From assembly GCA_946480925.1 (NCBI GenBank), contig CAMLLU010000014.1, positions 1 to 64,000 of the forward strand: DNA of 64,000 bases, read 5' to 3'. Source of the stretch: an uncultured Rivibacter sp. Its GTDB lineage: Bacteria; Pseudomonadota; Gammaproteobacteria; Burkholderiales; Burkholderiaceae. The position numbers and the translations under genes are program-made. This document shows positions 55,452 through 64,000 of this stretch, one piece after another. Position 1 is the stretch's first letter. Every line of letters begins with the position of its first letter. The notes beneath the pieces were generated by a model. It was not told where the DNA came from, ran no database searches, and saw nothing but the letters and a program-made list of their open reading frames with translations.

Positions 55452-56915
55452 CTACCAGTCCTCTCCGGTGCTCACCCAGGGAGCCGGTTGGCCGAAACTG
55501 AACAGCCGCCGCGATTGGCGCATCAACCCCATCTCGGCAGCCAGTTCGAGTGCGCCATCTGGGTTCCCGCCATAACGCTGGACCAGTTCGCACAGCGCGT
55601 CTTCGCCCAGCGGCTGAGCCGCGCGCAGCAGGCGGTCCACGAAGTCCTCGCTCTTGAATGCTGACCATTGAAGCGCCCGCCCGAACTCCTTGGCCCACTG
55701 GTACATGCGCTCGCGGTCAGGCCAGACGTTCTTCCAAGGAAGAGCAGCGTCGACCGTCTCCGCGGCTGGAGTTGTTCGGCGCGGAGCGGGAATCTCCAGG
55801 TCGCCATATGCCACGTGCCAACCATCACTTTCGCGGCGAATGAAGCCCAGGTGCGCGAGATGTCCCAGGTACTGCGCAACGGCCTTCTCGGCCTGCTGGA
55901 GGTTCGCGTCTCGGACACCAAATCGGTCGTCGACCCAGGCAGCGAGCCAGCGTGGGCTCGGCACCCGCGCATCGGTGTTGTCGCGGTCCGGTGTGGTCGC
56001 AACGAACCGCGCGAACACAGCCGCTTGCCAAAGCCGTCCTTCGACCAAGATAACTGGCACCGAAGGCTCTGGCAGCGTCAGATGAGCTGGAAAGGATGAG
56101 CGCTCCACGCCGAGGTCGCGTTCCAGCGTGCGCCACTTCTGCTCGAGCGGCAGGGCCTTGTAGCGCGCGTTGCTCGCGGCAATCCGGTCCCCTTTGCTCT
56201 GCGCAAGGGGGAGCGGCTGTTGCCGTGGCCGAGGGGAAGAAGTTCCCTGCGCCATTTGCGCGAGCCGCTGCGTTCGCCACGCCGCGAATCCTTCAAGAAG
56301 CGCTGCCTCCCAATGCGACTGGAAGGGATGAAACGCCCACGACTTGTTGTCGAGGCGCTCGACGACCTGCTGGCCCAATTGCTCAAGGCTCCAGACCTGT
56401 CCCACGAGGTCGGCGAGGTGAACTTCGATGCAAGGCAACTCCGCGCGGCGAAGCTTTTCCTGCTTGATGGCATCGACCGCGTGTGTCACGTGAATTTCAA
56501 CGGCGCACCGCGCCCCATTCACCATGCCTGCGATGTCGGGCCGAAGGCTGCCCACCGTCGCCTCAGCTTCGACTGCGTCGAAGTGCCAATCTTTCGGCTC
56601 ATGATAGGTGCGAGACGCGGAGTAGAGGCCACAGACTGGGTCGTTGCGGGATGCCTCCACTGTGAGCGCGGGCAATCGTATCCGCCGGGCATCGAGGAGA
56701 ACCTGCTTGGCTGCCAAGTGAAGGGCCGTTTCCGCGCCACCAATGCAATCAGCGCCTGCTGCATGCGCGAAGTGCGGCGAAAGCACCTCGCCCTTCTTCG
56801 CCAGCAAAGGCGCTCCGCAGCCTGGGCAATGGCAGGCACAAGCGAGCCCCCGCGCCACCATGTGCACGTCAACCAAACGTCCGTTGGCCGCTCGGCCGAA
56901 GGGGATGCGCAGCAT
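55452..56915 (-). CDS. CoiA-like nuclease-fold protein
   Basis: A 487-residue protein. The N-terminus carries a zinc motif like that of CoiA: CACHCPGCGAPLLAKKGEVL followed by SPHFAHAAGADC. Next comes a possible PD-(D/E)XK core (SLRPDIAGMVNGARCAVEIH, VTHAVDAIKQEKLRRAELPC) with D...E-x-H and K. CoiA acts in natural competence in Gram-positive bacteria; distant relatives are common on mobile elements. The C-terminal half has a helical part unlike CoiA. The start at 56915 (MLRIPFGRAANGRLV) begins 21 bases after the upstream gene, so the two are likely co-transcribed. Confidence 0.65.
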   Translation of the reverse strand: MLRIPFGRAANGRLVDVHMVARGLACACHCPGCGAPLLAKKGEVLSPHFAHAAGADCIGGAETALHLAAKQVLLDARRIRLPALTVEASRNDPVCGLYSASRTYHEPKDWHFDAVEAEATVGSLRPDIAGMVNGARCAVEIHVTHAVDAIKQEKLRRAELPCIEVHLADLVGQVWSLEQLGQQVVERLDNKSWAFHPFQSHWEAALLEGFAAWRTQRLAQMAQGTSSPRPRQQPLPLAQSKGDRIAASNARYKALPLEQKWRTLERDLGVERSSFPAHLTLPEPSVPVILVEGRLWQAAVFARFVATTPDRDNTDARVPSPRWLAAWVDDRFGVRDANLQQAEKAVAQYLGHLAHLGFIRRESDGWHVAYGDLEIPAPRRTTPAAETVDAALPWKNVWPDRERMYQWAKEFGRALQWSAFKSEDFVDRLLRAAQPLGEDALCELVQRYGGNPDGALELAAEMGLMRQSRRLFSFGQPAPWVSTGEDW

Positions 56916-56935
56916 CGCGTTGTTGACGACGCGCT

Positions 56936-58021
56936 TCAGCCGACTGCCATCTCGGCCGATGACGTGGTCTCTTCCATCCACTTCTGGAAGAGCTTCTTGA
57001 AGTGGATGGCCTGCGAGTCGTCGTCGCCATGGAACAGGTACGGTACGAACTCCTTGAGGTAGCGCTCGCGGCACTCCTCGTAGTTCCTCACGTCCAATGG
57101 AAAGTGAGGGCAGGCGATGATGTCGTCCACCAAGCGGCGGCGACCTTGCATTGCGCCTTTCTTGAGCCGACTCTTGTTCTCCAGCACCCATCGCTTGAAG
57201 GACCGGTCCCAGGCCTTTAGCACCTCCACGTGAGGCGTCGTGCGACGGAACAAGACCAGAGTCGTCGAGCCGACGGCATACCACGACCATGGCGCATCGA
57301 CGCTGATTTGCCAACCGACCGCCTCGGCAAGCCGGGTGGCCTCTTCAAGGTTGCGGAAAGTTCCCACCCCATCGACGTAAGGCATGGACACCATCGCCGT
57401 GCAGTACTCGACGAACTTTCCCGATGAAAGCGGCAGCCGCTGGTAGAAGTGAACAGCGTGGTCGGTGCCAGGAAAGTGGGGGCCAGGGTGATGGCTGTCC
57501 ACCACATCGCCCCAGCCTGCGGGAGCCGCACTGACGTCGACGCCCTTGGCCCACTGGTGCACGACCAGCTTGTCGTCCTTGGAGCCCAGCATGCCGAGGC
57601 CGAACGTCTCTGCGAATTCCGCCGCGCACTTGCGCCGCAGGCGCCGCATTTCCTCATAGTGCAGACGCTGGCGTACCGGCTCCTGCGGAACCGAGCCTTC
57701 CAGTTCCCGCAGCTGCGTGAGGCGTGCACGGAACGTCGAGGGGATAAGGCCATCCGCTTTCACCGCCGCGAACGAGAACCCGCTGCTCGGCTCGTAGCCG
57801 AGTTCCTGCAGTCGGCTGACGAAGCGCAAGTCGTCAGCCGTGAGCCGCGCCGGCGCCGAGCCAGCGGCCACGGCGCTCAGCAGCGCAGCGTGGGTCCGAA
57901 ACCCGACTGCAGCGGCGAGCGCCTCGCTCAGATGGGCCGACTTGAAGGTGGACGGAAAGTGGTCGCGAAGGGCGTTTTTGTACGAACGCAGCGAACCAAT
58001 GGGAATGGCGATAGCAGCCAT
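56936..58021 (-). CDS. Hypothetical protein, upstream partner of the CoiA-like gene
   Basis: A 361-residue protein starting MAAIAIPIGSLRSYKNALRD. The first 50 residues (HLSEALAAAVGFRTHAALLS) look like the GF/Y-containing helical module seen at 52995 and 62326. The middle has FGLGMLGSKDDKLVVHQWAK and the C-terminus FLEKF-like helices (YLKEFVPYLFHGDDDSQAIH). No known domain. It is divergent from the McrB-like gene with 253 bases between them, which must hold both promoters. Confidence 0.5.
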   Translation of the reverse strand: MAAIAIPIGSLRSYKNALRDHFPSTFKSAHLSEALAAAVGFRTHAALLSAVAAGSAPARLTADDLRFVSRLQELGYEPSSGFSFAAVKADGLIPSTFRARLTQLRELEGSVPQEPVRQRLHYEEMRRLRRKCAAEFAETFGLGMLGSKDDKLVVHQWAKGVDVSAAPAGWGDVVDSHHPGPHFPGTDHAVHFYQRLPLSSGKFVEYCTAMVSMPYVDGVGTFRNLEEATRLAEAVGWQISVDAPWSWYAVGSTTLVLFRRTTPHVEVLKAWDRSFKRWVLENKSRLKKGAMQGRRRLVDDIIACPHFPLDVRNYEECRERYLKEFVPYLFHGDDDSQAIHFKKLFQKWMEETTSSAEMAVG

Positions 58022-58274
58022 GGCGGCACTCCAGTCTTCTACGGTCAGCGTCCCCCGATTACGCGCTGACCCCGACGGAATGCGGGAGGTCGCGGTGATG
58101 TCGTGTCTGCTTTAACCCGGAGGCAGGTTCGGCCCAGACGCCAGGAGAAATGGTAGCACCGCGCGTGTGACGCAGCGGATAGGACGGGACCTCGCTGACC
58201 AAGGACGGGTTACCCAGGCGGCAAGGCGGCCGGGTCCGGTACCCTTACGCTCAAACGCACAAGGAGGAACCCCC

Positions 58275-60530
58275 ATGAAGAACCAGCTCGAAGACGCGGG
58301 GACGCTGCGGGCGAACGTCGACGCCGTACTCGCCGGGTCCGCCAAGGCCCCTGGCGCATTGAAGTGGTTCGAGCGGTTGGACGCCTTCTTCCGACGTGTC
58401 CAGGAGGCAACCCCCGCCGATTTGCGCAATCAACCGCTCCTGGAAGACATCTGGGACGACAACCCGGTCGCGGCGGTCGGCAACGGCACGGTGAAGATGT
58501 CACCGGCTTTGGAGGATGAAGAGTTCGTTTCGTGGTTCTCGCAGCTGGCCACGCGCCAGTTGCCAGAGGATGCCACCCAAGCGGAGGCCGAACTCACCGC
58601 GCTGTACGACGAGCTGATGTCCCGCCTGCAGGCGCTGTGCAAGCGCACGCCGCGCCTCAAAGCCAATCGGGTTCTGTGCGCCTTGTTCCCGAGCCACTTC
58701 ACGACCATCGCAGACGTAGGCGCGCTGCAATACCTCCATCGCGAGATGGGTGGCTCGCGCAAGGACCATCCGGTGCGCGCCCACTTGGCCATTCGCCGGC
58801 GTATCGACGAGGTCCTCGGGCCAGTGTCCAAGGACGACCCGTTGGATACCGTGCGCAGGATGTGCCTGCCTTGGATGCTGTATGAGCGGGTGGCGCGCGA
58901 CCAGCCCAATGAAGTCGCCGTTCCGGCGGTCAGCGAGGTCAAGCAGTTGGCGCCTTTGCCGGCGACGCTGCGGCGCAAAGGCCTGACCGCCATGAAGGGC
59001 AGCTTCCAGACCTTGCTCAGCCTCCTGCCTCCCCTGGACGAGGGGCTGACCAAGGACGAGTTCACGGCGCTCATCGCGCAGATGAACCCAGACCTGGCCG
59101 ACCGTAGCCACGCGCCGTTCATCAACGTGGTGGCCCGTGAGTTCGACCTTTGCGTGCGCGAAGACGACGTGTACCGGCTGAGTGCCCGTGGCATCAACCT
59201 GCTGGAGTCGCAGGACCCGCACGAACTCGCCGACCATCTGCTCACGCGCGTGCTCGGCATCGACCACATCGTCCGGCGGCTGGCCGCGGCTCCGGCATCC
59301 AAACCAGACCTGATGGCGATGCTCCAGCGCGTCAACCCAGGCTGGACCTCGACCTATGCACCCACGGCCCAACTGGGCTGGCTGGTGAGCCTGGGCGTCA
59401 TCGAGACCACGGCGAACCGGCAGTACCGCCTCACTGAGCTGGGCCAACGGTGGAGCGAACTGGTGACCTGGGAGCCCGAGTTCCTTCCCAAGCCGGCCGA
59501 GACCGTCGAGGAACTGCAGGCGACGGTGCAAGACACCATCCAGCTGCCACCGTGGTCCGCGCTGGCGGCGCGGCTGTCGGTGTTGACGGGTGAGAAGCTG
59601 CGCTTCGACGAGGCACTGGTGCGCCAGCTGCATGCGGGCCTTTGGTTCCATCCCGTGCGCCACTTCGCCATCCTCACGGGCCTGTCAGGGTCGGGCAAGA
59701 CACAGCTGGCCCTGCAGTACGCACGGGCGCTGTGCGGCGAGGCGGCCGTGCAGGACGGCACTGTCAAGGTCATCCCCATCCAGCCGGGCTGGTTCGACCC
59801 GAGCCCGCTGCTCGGCTATGTGAACCCCATCCACCAGGCGGCCTATAGGAGCGCGCCGTTCCTGGACCTCGTCATGAGGGCGGCCGAGAACCCGAAGCAG
59901 CCGCACGTCGCAGTGCTCGACGAGATGAACCTGTCTCACCCGGAGCAATACCTGGCGCCGGTCCTGTCGGCCATGGAGACGCAAGGGGTCATCGACCTAC
60001 ATCAACTGGCCGAGGGTGCGACCGAGGTGCCCAGAAGTCTGGTCTATCCCGCCAACCTGGTCATCATCGGCACCGTGAACATGGATGAGACGACGCACGG
60101 GCTGTCGGACAAGGTGCTCGACCGCGCCTTCACGCTGGAATTCTGGAACATCAAGGTCAGCGACTTTCCTCGATGGGAGGCTGCAGGACTGGCACAGCCG
60201 CTGCGCGAGCAGTCCAAGCAGGTCTTGCAAGCGCTCAACGATGTCCTTTCACCGCTGCGCCTGCACTTCGGATGGCGCACCATCGACGATGTCGTGAACT
60301 ACCTGGGCTTCGCCACGAAGATGGGCACGCCCGACACTCAGGCGCTCGACGACGCGCTTTATGCCAAGGTGCTGCCCAAGCTTCGCGGCGAGAGTTCGCG
60401 CCGCTTCGAAGCAGCCTTGGTGGCGGCTCGCGAGTTGATGAAGGTGCATGGGCTATTGCGCAGCCACGAGAAGCTTGCAGCGATGCAGGCCGACCTCGCG
60501 GAAACAGGTGCGACCCGCTTCTGGCGCTGA
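58275..60530 (+). CDS. McrB-like AAA+ NTPase
   Basis: A 751-residue protein. About 440 N-terminal residues hold an unknown DNA- or ligand-sensing part with winged-helix-like segments (FDLCVREDDVYRLSARGINL). The McrB-type AAA+ core follows: Walker A LTGLSGSGKTQLALQYARAL at about residue 468, VIPIQPGWFDPSPLLGYVNP, Walker B VAVLDEMNLSHPEQYLAPVL at about 545 and GTVNMDETTHGLSDKVLDRA at about 598. McrB uses GTP or ATP to move on DNA and drive a nuclease partner, here the next gene, 8 bases away. AAGGAGGA precedes ATG 58275. Role: restriction of foreign, probably modified, DNA. Confidence 0.85.
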   Translation: MKNQLEDAGTLRANVDAVLAGSAKAPGALKWFERLDAFFRRVQEATPADLRNQPLLEDIWDDNPVAAVGNGTVKMSPALEDEEFVSWFSQLATRQLPEDATQAEAELTALYDELMSRLQALCKRTPRLKANRVLCALFPSHFTTIADVGALQYLHREMGGSRKDHPVRAHLAIRRRIDEVLGPVSKDDPLDTVRRMCLPWMLYERVARDQPNEVAVPAVSEVKQLAPLPATLRRKGLTAMKGSFQTLLSLLPPLDEGLTKDEFTALIAQMNPDLADRSHAPFINVVAREFDLCVREDDVYRLSARGINLLESQDPHELADHLLTRVLGIDHIVRRLAAAPASKPDLMAMLQRVNPGWTSTYAPTAQLGWLVSLGVIETTANRQYRLTELGQRWSELVTWEPEFLPKPAETVEELQATVQDTIQLPPWSALAARLSVLTGEKLRFDEALVRQLHAGLWFHPVRHFAILTGLSGSGKTQLALQYARALCGEAAVQDGTVKVIPIQPGWFDPSPLLGYVNPIHQAAYRSAPFLDLVMRAAENPKQPHVAVLDEMNLSHPEQYLAPVLSAMETQGVIDLHQLAEGATEVPRSLVYPANLVIIGTVNMDETTHGLSDKVLDRAFTLEFWNIKVSDFPRWEAAGLAQPLREQSKQVLQALNDVLSPLRLHFGWRTIDDVVNYLGFATKMGTPDTQALDDALYAKVLPKLRGESSRRFEAALVAARELMKVHGLLRSHEKLAAMQADLAETGATRFWR

Positions 60531-60538
60531 CACTCGCC

Positions 60539-62101
60539 ATGGTCTGCCTGTCGTTCACGGCCGCCCACGGTGGTGCGCCTGGTCTCAGTTCTGTCGACGG
60601 GCAGGTCGTCGGCCTGCAGGAGGCGACCACCTACCGCATTGACGTACAAGGCTGCAACACGGTTCGCCTCATCGTTGACGATGTCGAGCTGCGCTCCGAC
60701 GTGAGCGGAGGCTACACATGGGCTGCGGACTTCTATGCCGGCGAGGTGCGGGCCCTCGTCGTCGACAGCACGGGCCAGGAGCGGCACTTTCGTCTGGACG
60801 TCTGTCCGCATCCCGCGAAGCTGGGTGGCGAGCAGTACGCGGCGATGCTCGACGACATCAGGGCATTTGACGGGGGGTTATTGCTCGGACCCACCGCGGC
60901 AACGCTGGGCTTTGGCAGGCAAGGGCGACCCAGCCGCTGGGAGGCGCTGGTACAGCTCGAACGGTTGCGCCGATACGGTCCGGTGTTTCTGTCGGCCATC
61001 ACGCACCTTGCTCGTGACCCGCACCAGTTCCTATGTGCCTCCGAGCGGCTGGTGCACCTGAGGCACCTGCGACGATTCCACCCCTCCGCCCTGCTCGACC
61101 GGAGATTGGCGGCGCTTGCCAACGGGGGCGCGAGCGACTCCGTCGACCTGCAGCTGCTGCAGTTGCGTTCGTCGACGGCGGCGCCGACGGTGGACACAGC
61201 AGCCAATCGTGCCTTGAAGGCCCTGCTGCAGCGCTTCCTCGCCGTTGTCCTGTCGCTGGCAGATGTCGTCGAACGAAAGGCCCTGGGTGGCGAAGCCGAA
61301 GCACAGGAGCTCAGGCGCGACCGGCGGCTGGAAGGACTTCGTGCGCTCAGTCGCGGTGCCAGCGAGCTGCTGAGGGCGGCTCCGTTCGCCGAAATCGCCA
61401 GCGCTGAAACCAGCGCAGCCGGCCTGACCCAGATTGCCGCACATCCTCGCTATGCAAGGGCCTACCGGCTCGGCACCCAGGCGTTGCGCGTCGCCGCGGA
61501 TGGCTCGGAGCAAGACGACCAACTGCCCGTGGCGCCGTCGTGGGGCGTCTATGAGACATGGTGCTTCATCATGGTGGTTCAACTGATGGGCCAGTTCGTC
61601 GCTGCGCCTTTGTCGGCGACTCGCTCGACCCAGGCCTCGGCTGACATCGCGCTGGCCGGGCGCCTGCCCGACGGACGACTGGTGGAGGTCCTGTTCCAGG
61701 CTGTCTTTCCTTCAGAGCGGCCCTTTGCGCAATCGTCTGCATGGAGCATCTCGAGAGAACGCAGGCCGGACATCATGCTGGTCGTGACCGATGGTGCGAC
61801 GCGTCGATGGATGGTGCTGGACGCCAAGTACCGCAGTGGTCGGGACAACACGCTCCAGGCGATGGAGTCCGCCCACATCTACCGGGATGCCTTGCGGCTC
61901 GGCAGGATGTCACCCGAGCAAGCACTGCTCCTACTGCCGGGAGCGGCCTCGGTGCCCTCATTGGAAACGCAGGACTTCTGGGAGGAGCACAAAGTGGGAG
62001 CCTTGAGCGAGTTCGCGATGAACGGACCAGGCCCGACTCGGTTGGCGGCGGTCATCAGCACATGGTTGAACAAGGGGCGCGCTACATCCCCATCGGTATG
62101 A
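60539..62101 (+). CDS. DUF2357/PD-(D/E)XK nuclease, McrC-like partner
   Basis: A 520-residue protein. The N-terminal part (ATTYRIDVQGCNTVRLIVDD, VSGGYTWAADFYAGEVRALV) resembles DUF2357. The C-terminus is a PD-(D/E)XK nuclease with ERRPDIMLVVTDGATRRW at about residue 408 and MVLDAKYRSGRDNTLQAMES at about 427, so the D...D-x-K triad is intact. AHIYRDALRLG closes the fold. Together with the McrB-like NTPase it forms a two-gene type IV-like restriction system. ATG 60539 lies 8 bases after the previous stop. No methylase is nearby, as expected for a methylation-dependent system. Confidence 0.8.
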   Translation: MVCLSFTAAHGGAPGLSSVDGQVVGLQEATTYRIDVQGCNTVRLIVDDVELRSDVSGGYTWAADFYAGEVRALVVDSTGQERHFRLDVCPHPAKLGGEQYAAMLDDIRAFDGGLLLGPTAATLGFGRQGRPSRWEALVQLERLRRYGPVFLSAITHLARDPHQFLCASERLVHLRHLRRFHPSALLDRRLAALANGGASDSVDLQLLQLRSSTAAPTVDTAANRALKALLQRFLAVVLSLADVVERKALGGEAEAQELRRDRRLEGLRALSRGASELLRAAPFAEIASAETSAAGLTQIAAHPRYARAYRLGTQALRVAADGSEQDDQLPVAPSWGVYETWCFIMVVQLMGQFVAAPLSATRSTQASADIALAGRLPDGRLVEVLFQAVFPSERPFAQSSAWSISRERRPDIMLVVTDGATRRWMVLDAKYRSGRDNTLQAMESAHIYRDALRLGRMSPEQALLLLPGAASVPSLETQDFWEEHKVGALSEFAMNGPGPTRLAAVISTWLNKGRATSPSV

Positions 62102-62325
62102 ATAGGCGCCACCGAGGGCTAGCCAAGTGAGCTCGCCACGGACGAGCCAGCAGGCCAGAGCGCTGCGCCGTGCGGTATGCTCAAAGCCGGTGTTCGTCGC
62201 GCGCCATCCGTCCGCATCGGAGAAGCAATCACAGCGACGTCTGCAAACCCCTTGAACCACCAGACCCTCTTCGCAGGCGCCTGGGCGAGCGGACAGTCCA
62301 TCTTCATGCCTGCAAGGAAGAGTGC

Positions 62326-63849
62326 ATGTCTGCCATCAACTTCACCCCCAGCCCGACATTTGACCGGGCCGCAGCGGAACTTGGCCTGTCGGTCGAGTCC
62401 TTCTGGTTCAACCAGTTCCCCGCGGAGTTCGCGGACCGCCTTGAGGGCCGCATCAAGCTGGCAGCCAAGATGCTGGCCAAATCCTCGGGCGTGCAGCGCA
62501 GCAAGGCGCTGGAGGTCGTGTCTCAAGCTTTGCGCTTCCAGTCCTGGCATCACCTGTCGTCCCATCTGAGCCGTGCTGCGGAGTTCGAGAATGGCACACT
62601 GCCGAGTGGATGGCTGGATGCGCTGAGCGCGGCTGTCATCTTCACCATACAAGCCCACGAAGACGTGGCGCTGCCACGCGCACAACTTGACGCATTCGAG
62701 CGCTTCGGGAAGACGCTCTCCATGCTCTCTGACGTGCCGAAGCAATTGGCGTTGGACGGCGTGTCCGCGGCCCTCTGCGGTGGAAGGGCGTGGCAGGATG
62801 TGCGCGGCCGCGACCCGCTCAAAGCCGGTGCGCCGCTGTATCACTTCACCGCTTTCGAGGCGATTGCTGAAGGATTGCCGAGCGGCAGTTTCGGCGAGAG
62901 CCCCGCCTGCAGACAGCTGGTCGACCAATTAGACGACCGGTGGCAGGGCTACGACGAGTTTTCCAAGATACAGAAGAGGCAGGCTCGGCAATGGGTGCAA
63001 TCGGCGCTCGCTGAGCAGCCAGGGTTCCTGGAAGCTGGGCTCGCGCTGGCCTGGATGCAACGTGATGCCGGTGAGCCCCAGGCACTGATGACCGCACTCG
63101 GCTACGTCCGGCAGGCCGAAGCGCTCGTTCCGAAGGGCTTCAAAGGGCAAGTCCCCTGGGGTCATCTTGGCAATCGCTTCTACCACCGACTGCTCTGGCT
63201 CCAGATGTCGCTGTACCACGAGGCAGGCATGGTCGCGGCAGCGACAAAGGTTGCGCGCAAGATGCTGCGGCTGAACCCGAATGACAATCTGGGTGTTCGC
63301 TACGTCCTTCCGTTCCTACTGCTTGAACAAGGCGAGGTCAACGGCGCGAAACGTGCGCTGAAGTCGATGGCCGATGAGCCTGGCCTGACGGCAGCGGCGA
63401 TACGCGCGTTTGTCGCATTCGCGGATGGCGACCTCACTGGGTTTCGCAAGCAGATGGCGAGCGCTCTATTCACGCTACCCGTGCTGCGCTCCGTCTTGCT
63501 CAACGACCCTCGGGCGCTGCCCGATGGCGAGTCAGGGTATCGCTCCATTCAACCTGACATGAGAACCTTCGTTGAGTTCGCTTGGCCAAGTTATTGCAGC
63601 GTGAGTGGACTGCGCGCCGCGTGTACCCAGTTTCTCAAGGAACCCATGGTGGTCCAGGCAGAGGCGGAATTGCGGAACTACTGGGCGGGCTTCTGGCGAC
63701 AAAGCTGGAACGCCGGAACCTCACGGCGGGGCTCAATTGACGGGTGGCATGCGATGGTCGCGCAGCGCATCGACCAAGTGGTCGCATACAGTACCCCGGC
63801 ATTGAAGCCGGCACGGCGCCGTCAATCGGCCGCTCCGGCCGGCGACTGA
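62326..63849 (+). CDS. TPR-like hypothetical protein with an N-terminal F.SWHHL motif
   Basis: A 507-residue protein. Residues 40-80 (RIKLAAKMLAKSSGVQRSKA, LEVVSQALRFQSWHHLSSHL) match the short module seen at 52995. The second half is a tetratricopeptide-like helical repeat (GMVAAATKVARKMLRLNPND, NLGVRYVLPFLLLEQGEVNG, AKRALKSMADEPGLTA). It may bring other proteins together; no enzyme motif is seen. AAGGAAGAG before ATG 62326 sets the start. It lies 224 bases after the McrBC-like pair, in the same direction, and may be an accessory gene or unrelated. Confidence 0.6.
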   Translation: MSAINFTPSPTFDRAAAELGLSVESFWFNQFPAEFADRLEGRIKLAAKMLAKSSGVQRSKALEVVSQALRFQSWHHLSSHLSRAAEFENGTLPSGWLDALSAAVIFTIQAHEDVALPRAQLDAFERFGKTLSMLSDVPKQLALDGVSAALCGGRAWQDVRGRDPLKAGAPLYHFTAFEAIAEGLPSGSFGESPACRQLVDQLDDRWQGYDEFSKIQKRQARQWVQSALAEQPGFLEAGLALAWMQRDAGEPQALMTALGYVRQAEALVPKGFKGQVPWGHLGNRFYHRLLWLQMSLYHEAGMVAAATKVARKMLRLNPNDNLGVRYVLPFLLLEQGEVNGAKRALKSMADEPGLTAAAIRAFVAFADGDLTGFRKQMASALFTLPVLRSVLLNDPRALPDGESGYRSIQPDMRTFVEFAWPSYCSVSGLRAACTQFLKEPMVVQAEAELRNYWAGFWRQSWNAGTSRRGSIDGWHAMVAQRIDQVVAYSTPALKPARRRQSAAPAGD

Positions 63850-63915
63850 GTCCGCGAGGCTTTGGCCTGCAGCCCGGGCACCAATCCGCACACTTCGCGA
63901 TATGCTGGCCTCGCC

Positions 63916-64000
63916 ATGGAGGAACAGCAAGACTCGCCAGAGCCTACTTGGGAGGCCGTGCCGCCAGTTCCAGGCGCTCTTGGCGCCTGCGCCGTTGCTT
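63916..64000 (+). CDS. Start of a gene cut by the window edge
   Basis: ATG 63916 opens a frame reading MEEQQDSPEPTWEAVPPVPG and still open at the window end. Only 28 codons are visible, so coding status and function cannot be judged. Confidence 0.35.
   Translation, partial: MEEQQDSPEPTWEAVPPVPGALGACAVA

Larger units (their letters stand above)
24522..64000. mobile_element. Integrative element inserted in comM, left part
   Basis: Everything right of the comM junction is accessory. It holds a large serine recombinase at the border, an H-NS-like protein, an AlpA regulator, a TrfA-like replication initiator with repeats, parS-like palindromes, an exported nuclease, a primase/helicase-like ATPase, a type VI cargo cassette and a McrBC-like defence pair, among many unknown small genes. 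Neither a right junction nor the comM 5' part appears before the window ends. No conjugation genes are seen, so it may be an integrative and conjugative element, an integrated plasmid or a mobilisable island. Confidence 0.75.

Overview
The window is GC-rich double-stranded DNA from a betaproteobacterium, most likely of the order Burkholderiales (Rubrivivax/Leptothrix/Ideonella-like). Chromosomal markers that point there are a methionine synthase split into two genes with an S-adenosylhomocysteine (SAH) riboswitch, a PhaM-type polyhydroxybutyrate granule protein, a DUF3567 protein, a beta-type trimeric porin and glcD/glcE. No tRNA, rRNA or CRISPR array was seen. All calls come from reading the sequence and from family knowledge; no database search was run.

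Bases 1-24521 look like core chromosome. In order: glycolate oxidase genes glcE (cut by the window edge) and glcD; a DJ-1/PfpI protein next to the remnant of a LysR regulator; a FIST-domain protein; a TraB/GumN lipoprotein-like protein followed by phaM; a major porin with a strong terminator; a fumarylacetoacetate hydrolase-family enzyme; DUF3108 and DUF3567 proteins; a double-AAA ATPase; an MHYT-GGDEF-EAL cyclic-di-GMP enzyme; the two metH halves, with a divergent OmpA-like lipoprotein and the SAH riboswitch between them; a decayed DUF1800/DUF1501 pair fused by deletion; a glycine-zipper protein; a PCu(A)C copper chaperone; and comM/yifB.

At about 24521 comM stops matching its family: the first ~33 codons are missing. 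The next gene, 41 bases away and divergent, is a 562-residue large serine recombinase. I read this as the left end of an integrative element inserted in comM. The rest of the window (about 39.5 kb) is accessory DNA, and neither the other end nor the missing 5' part of comM is inside the window.

The element carries maintenance functions: an H-NS-like protein, small helix-turn-helix (HTH) regulators including a diverged paralogous pair, an AlpA-like regulator overlapping a TrfA-like replication initiator with repeat arrays beside it, two copies of a parS-like palindrome, an exported nuclease and a primase/helicase-like ATPase. It also carries a probable type VI secretion cargo cassette (DUF4123 chaperone, VasX/BTH_I2691-like 1153-residue effector, two membrane proteins). 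At the right there is a defence-like block: a McrB-like ATPase with a DUF2357/PD-(D/E)XK nuclease, flanked by CoiA-like, DUF4238 and TPR-like genes. Many small ORFs of unknown function overlap by ATGA or TGATG junctions, which suggests translational coupling.
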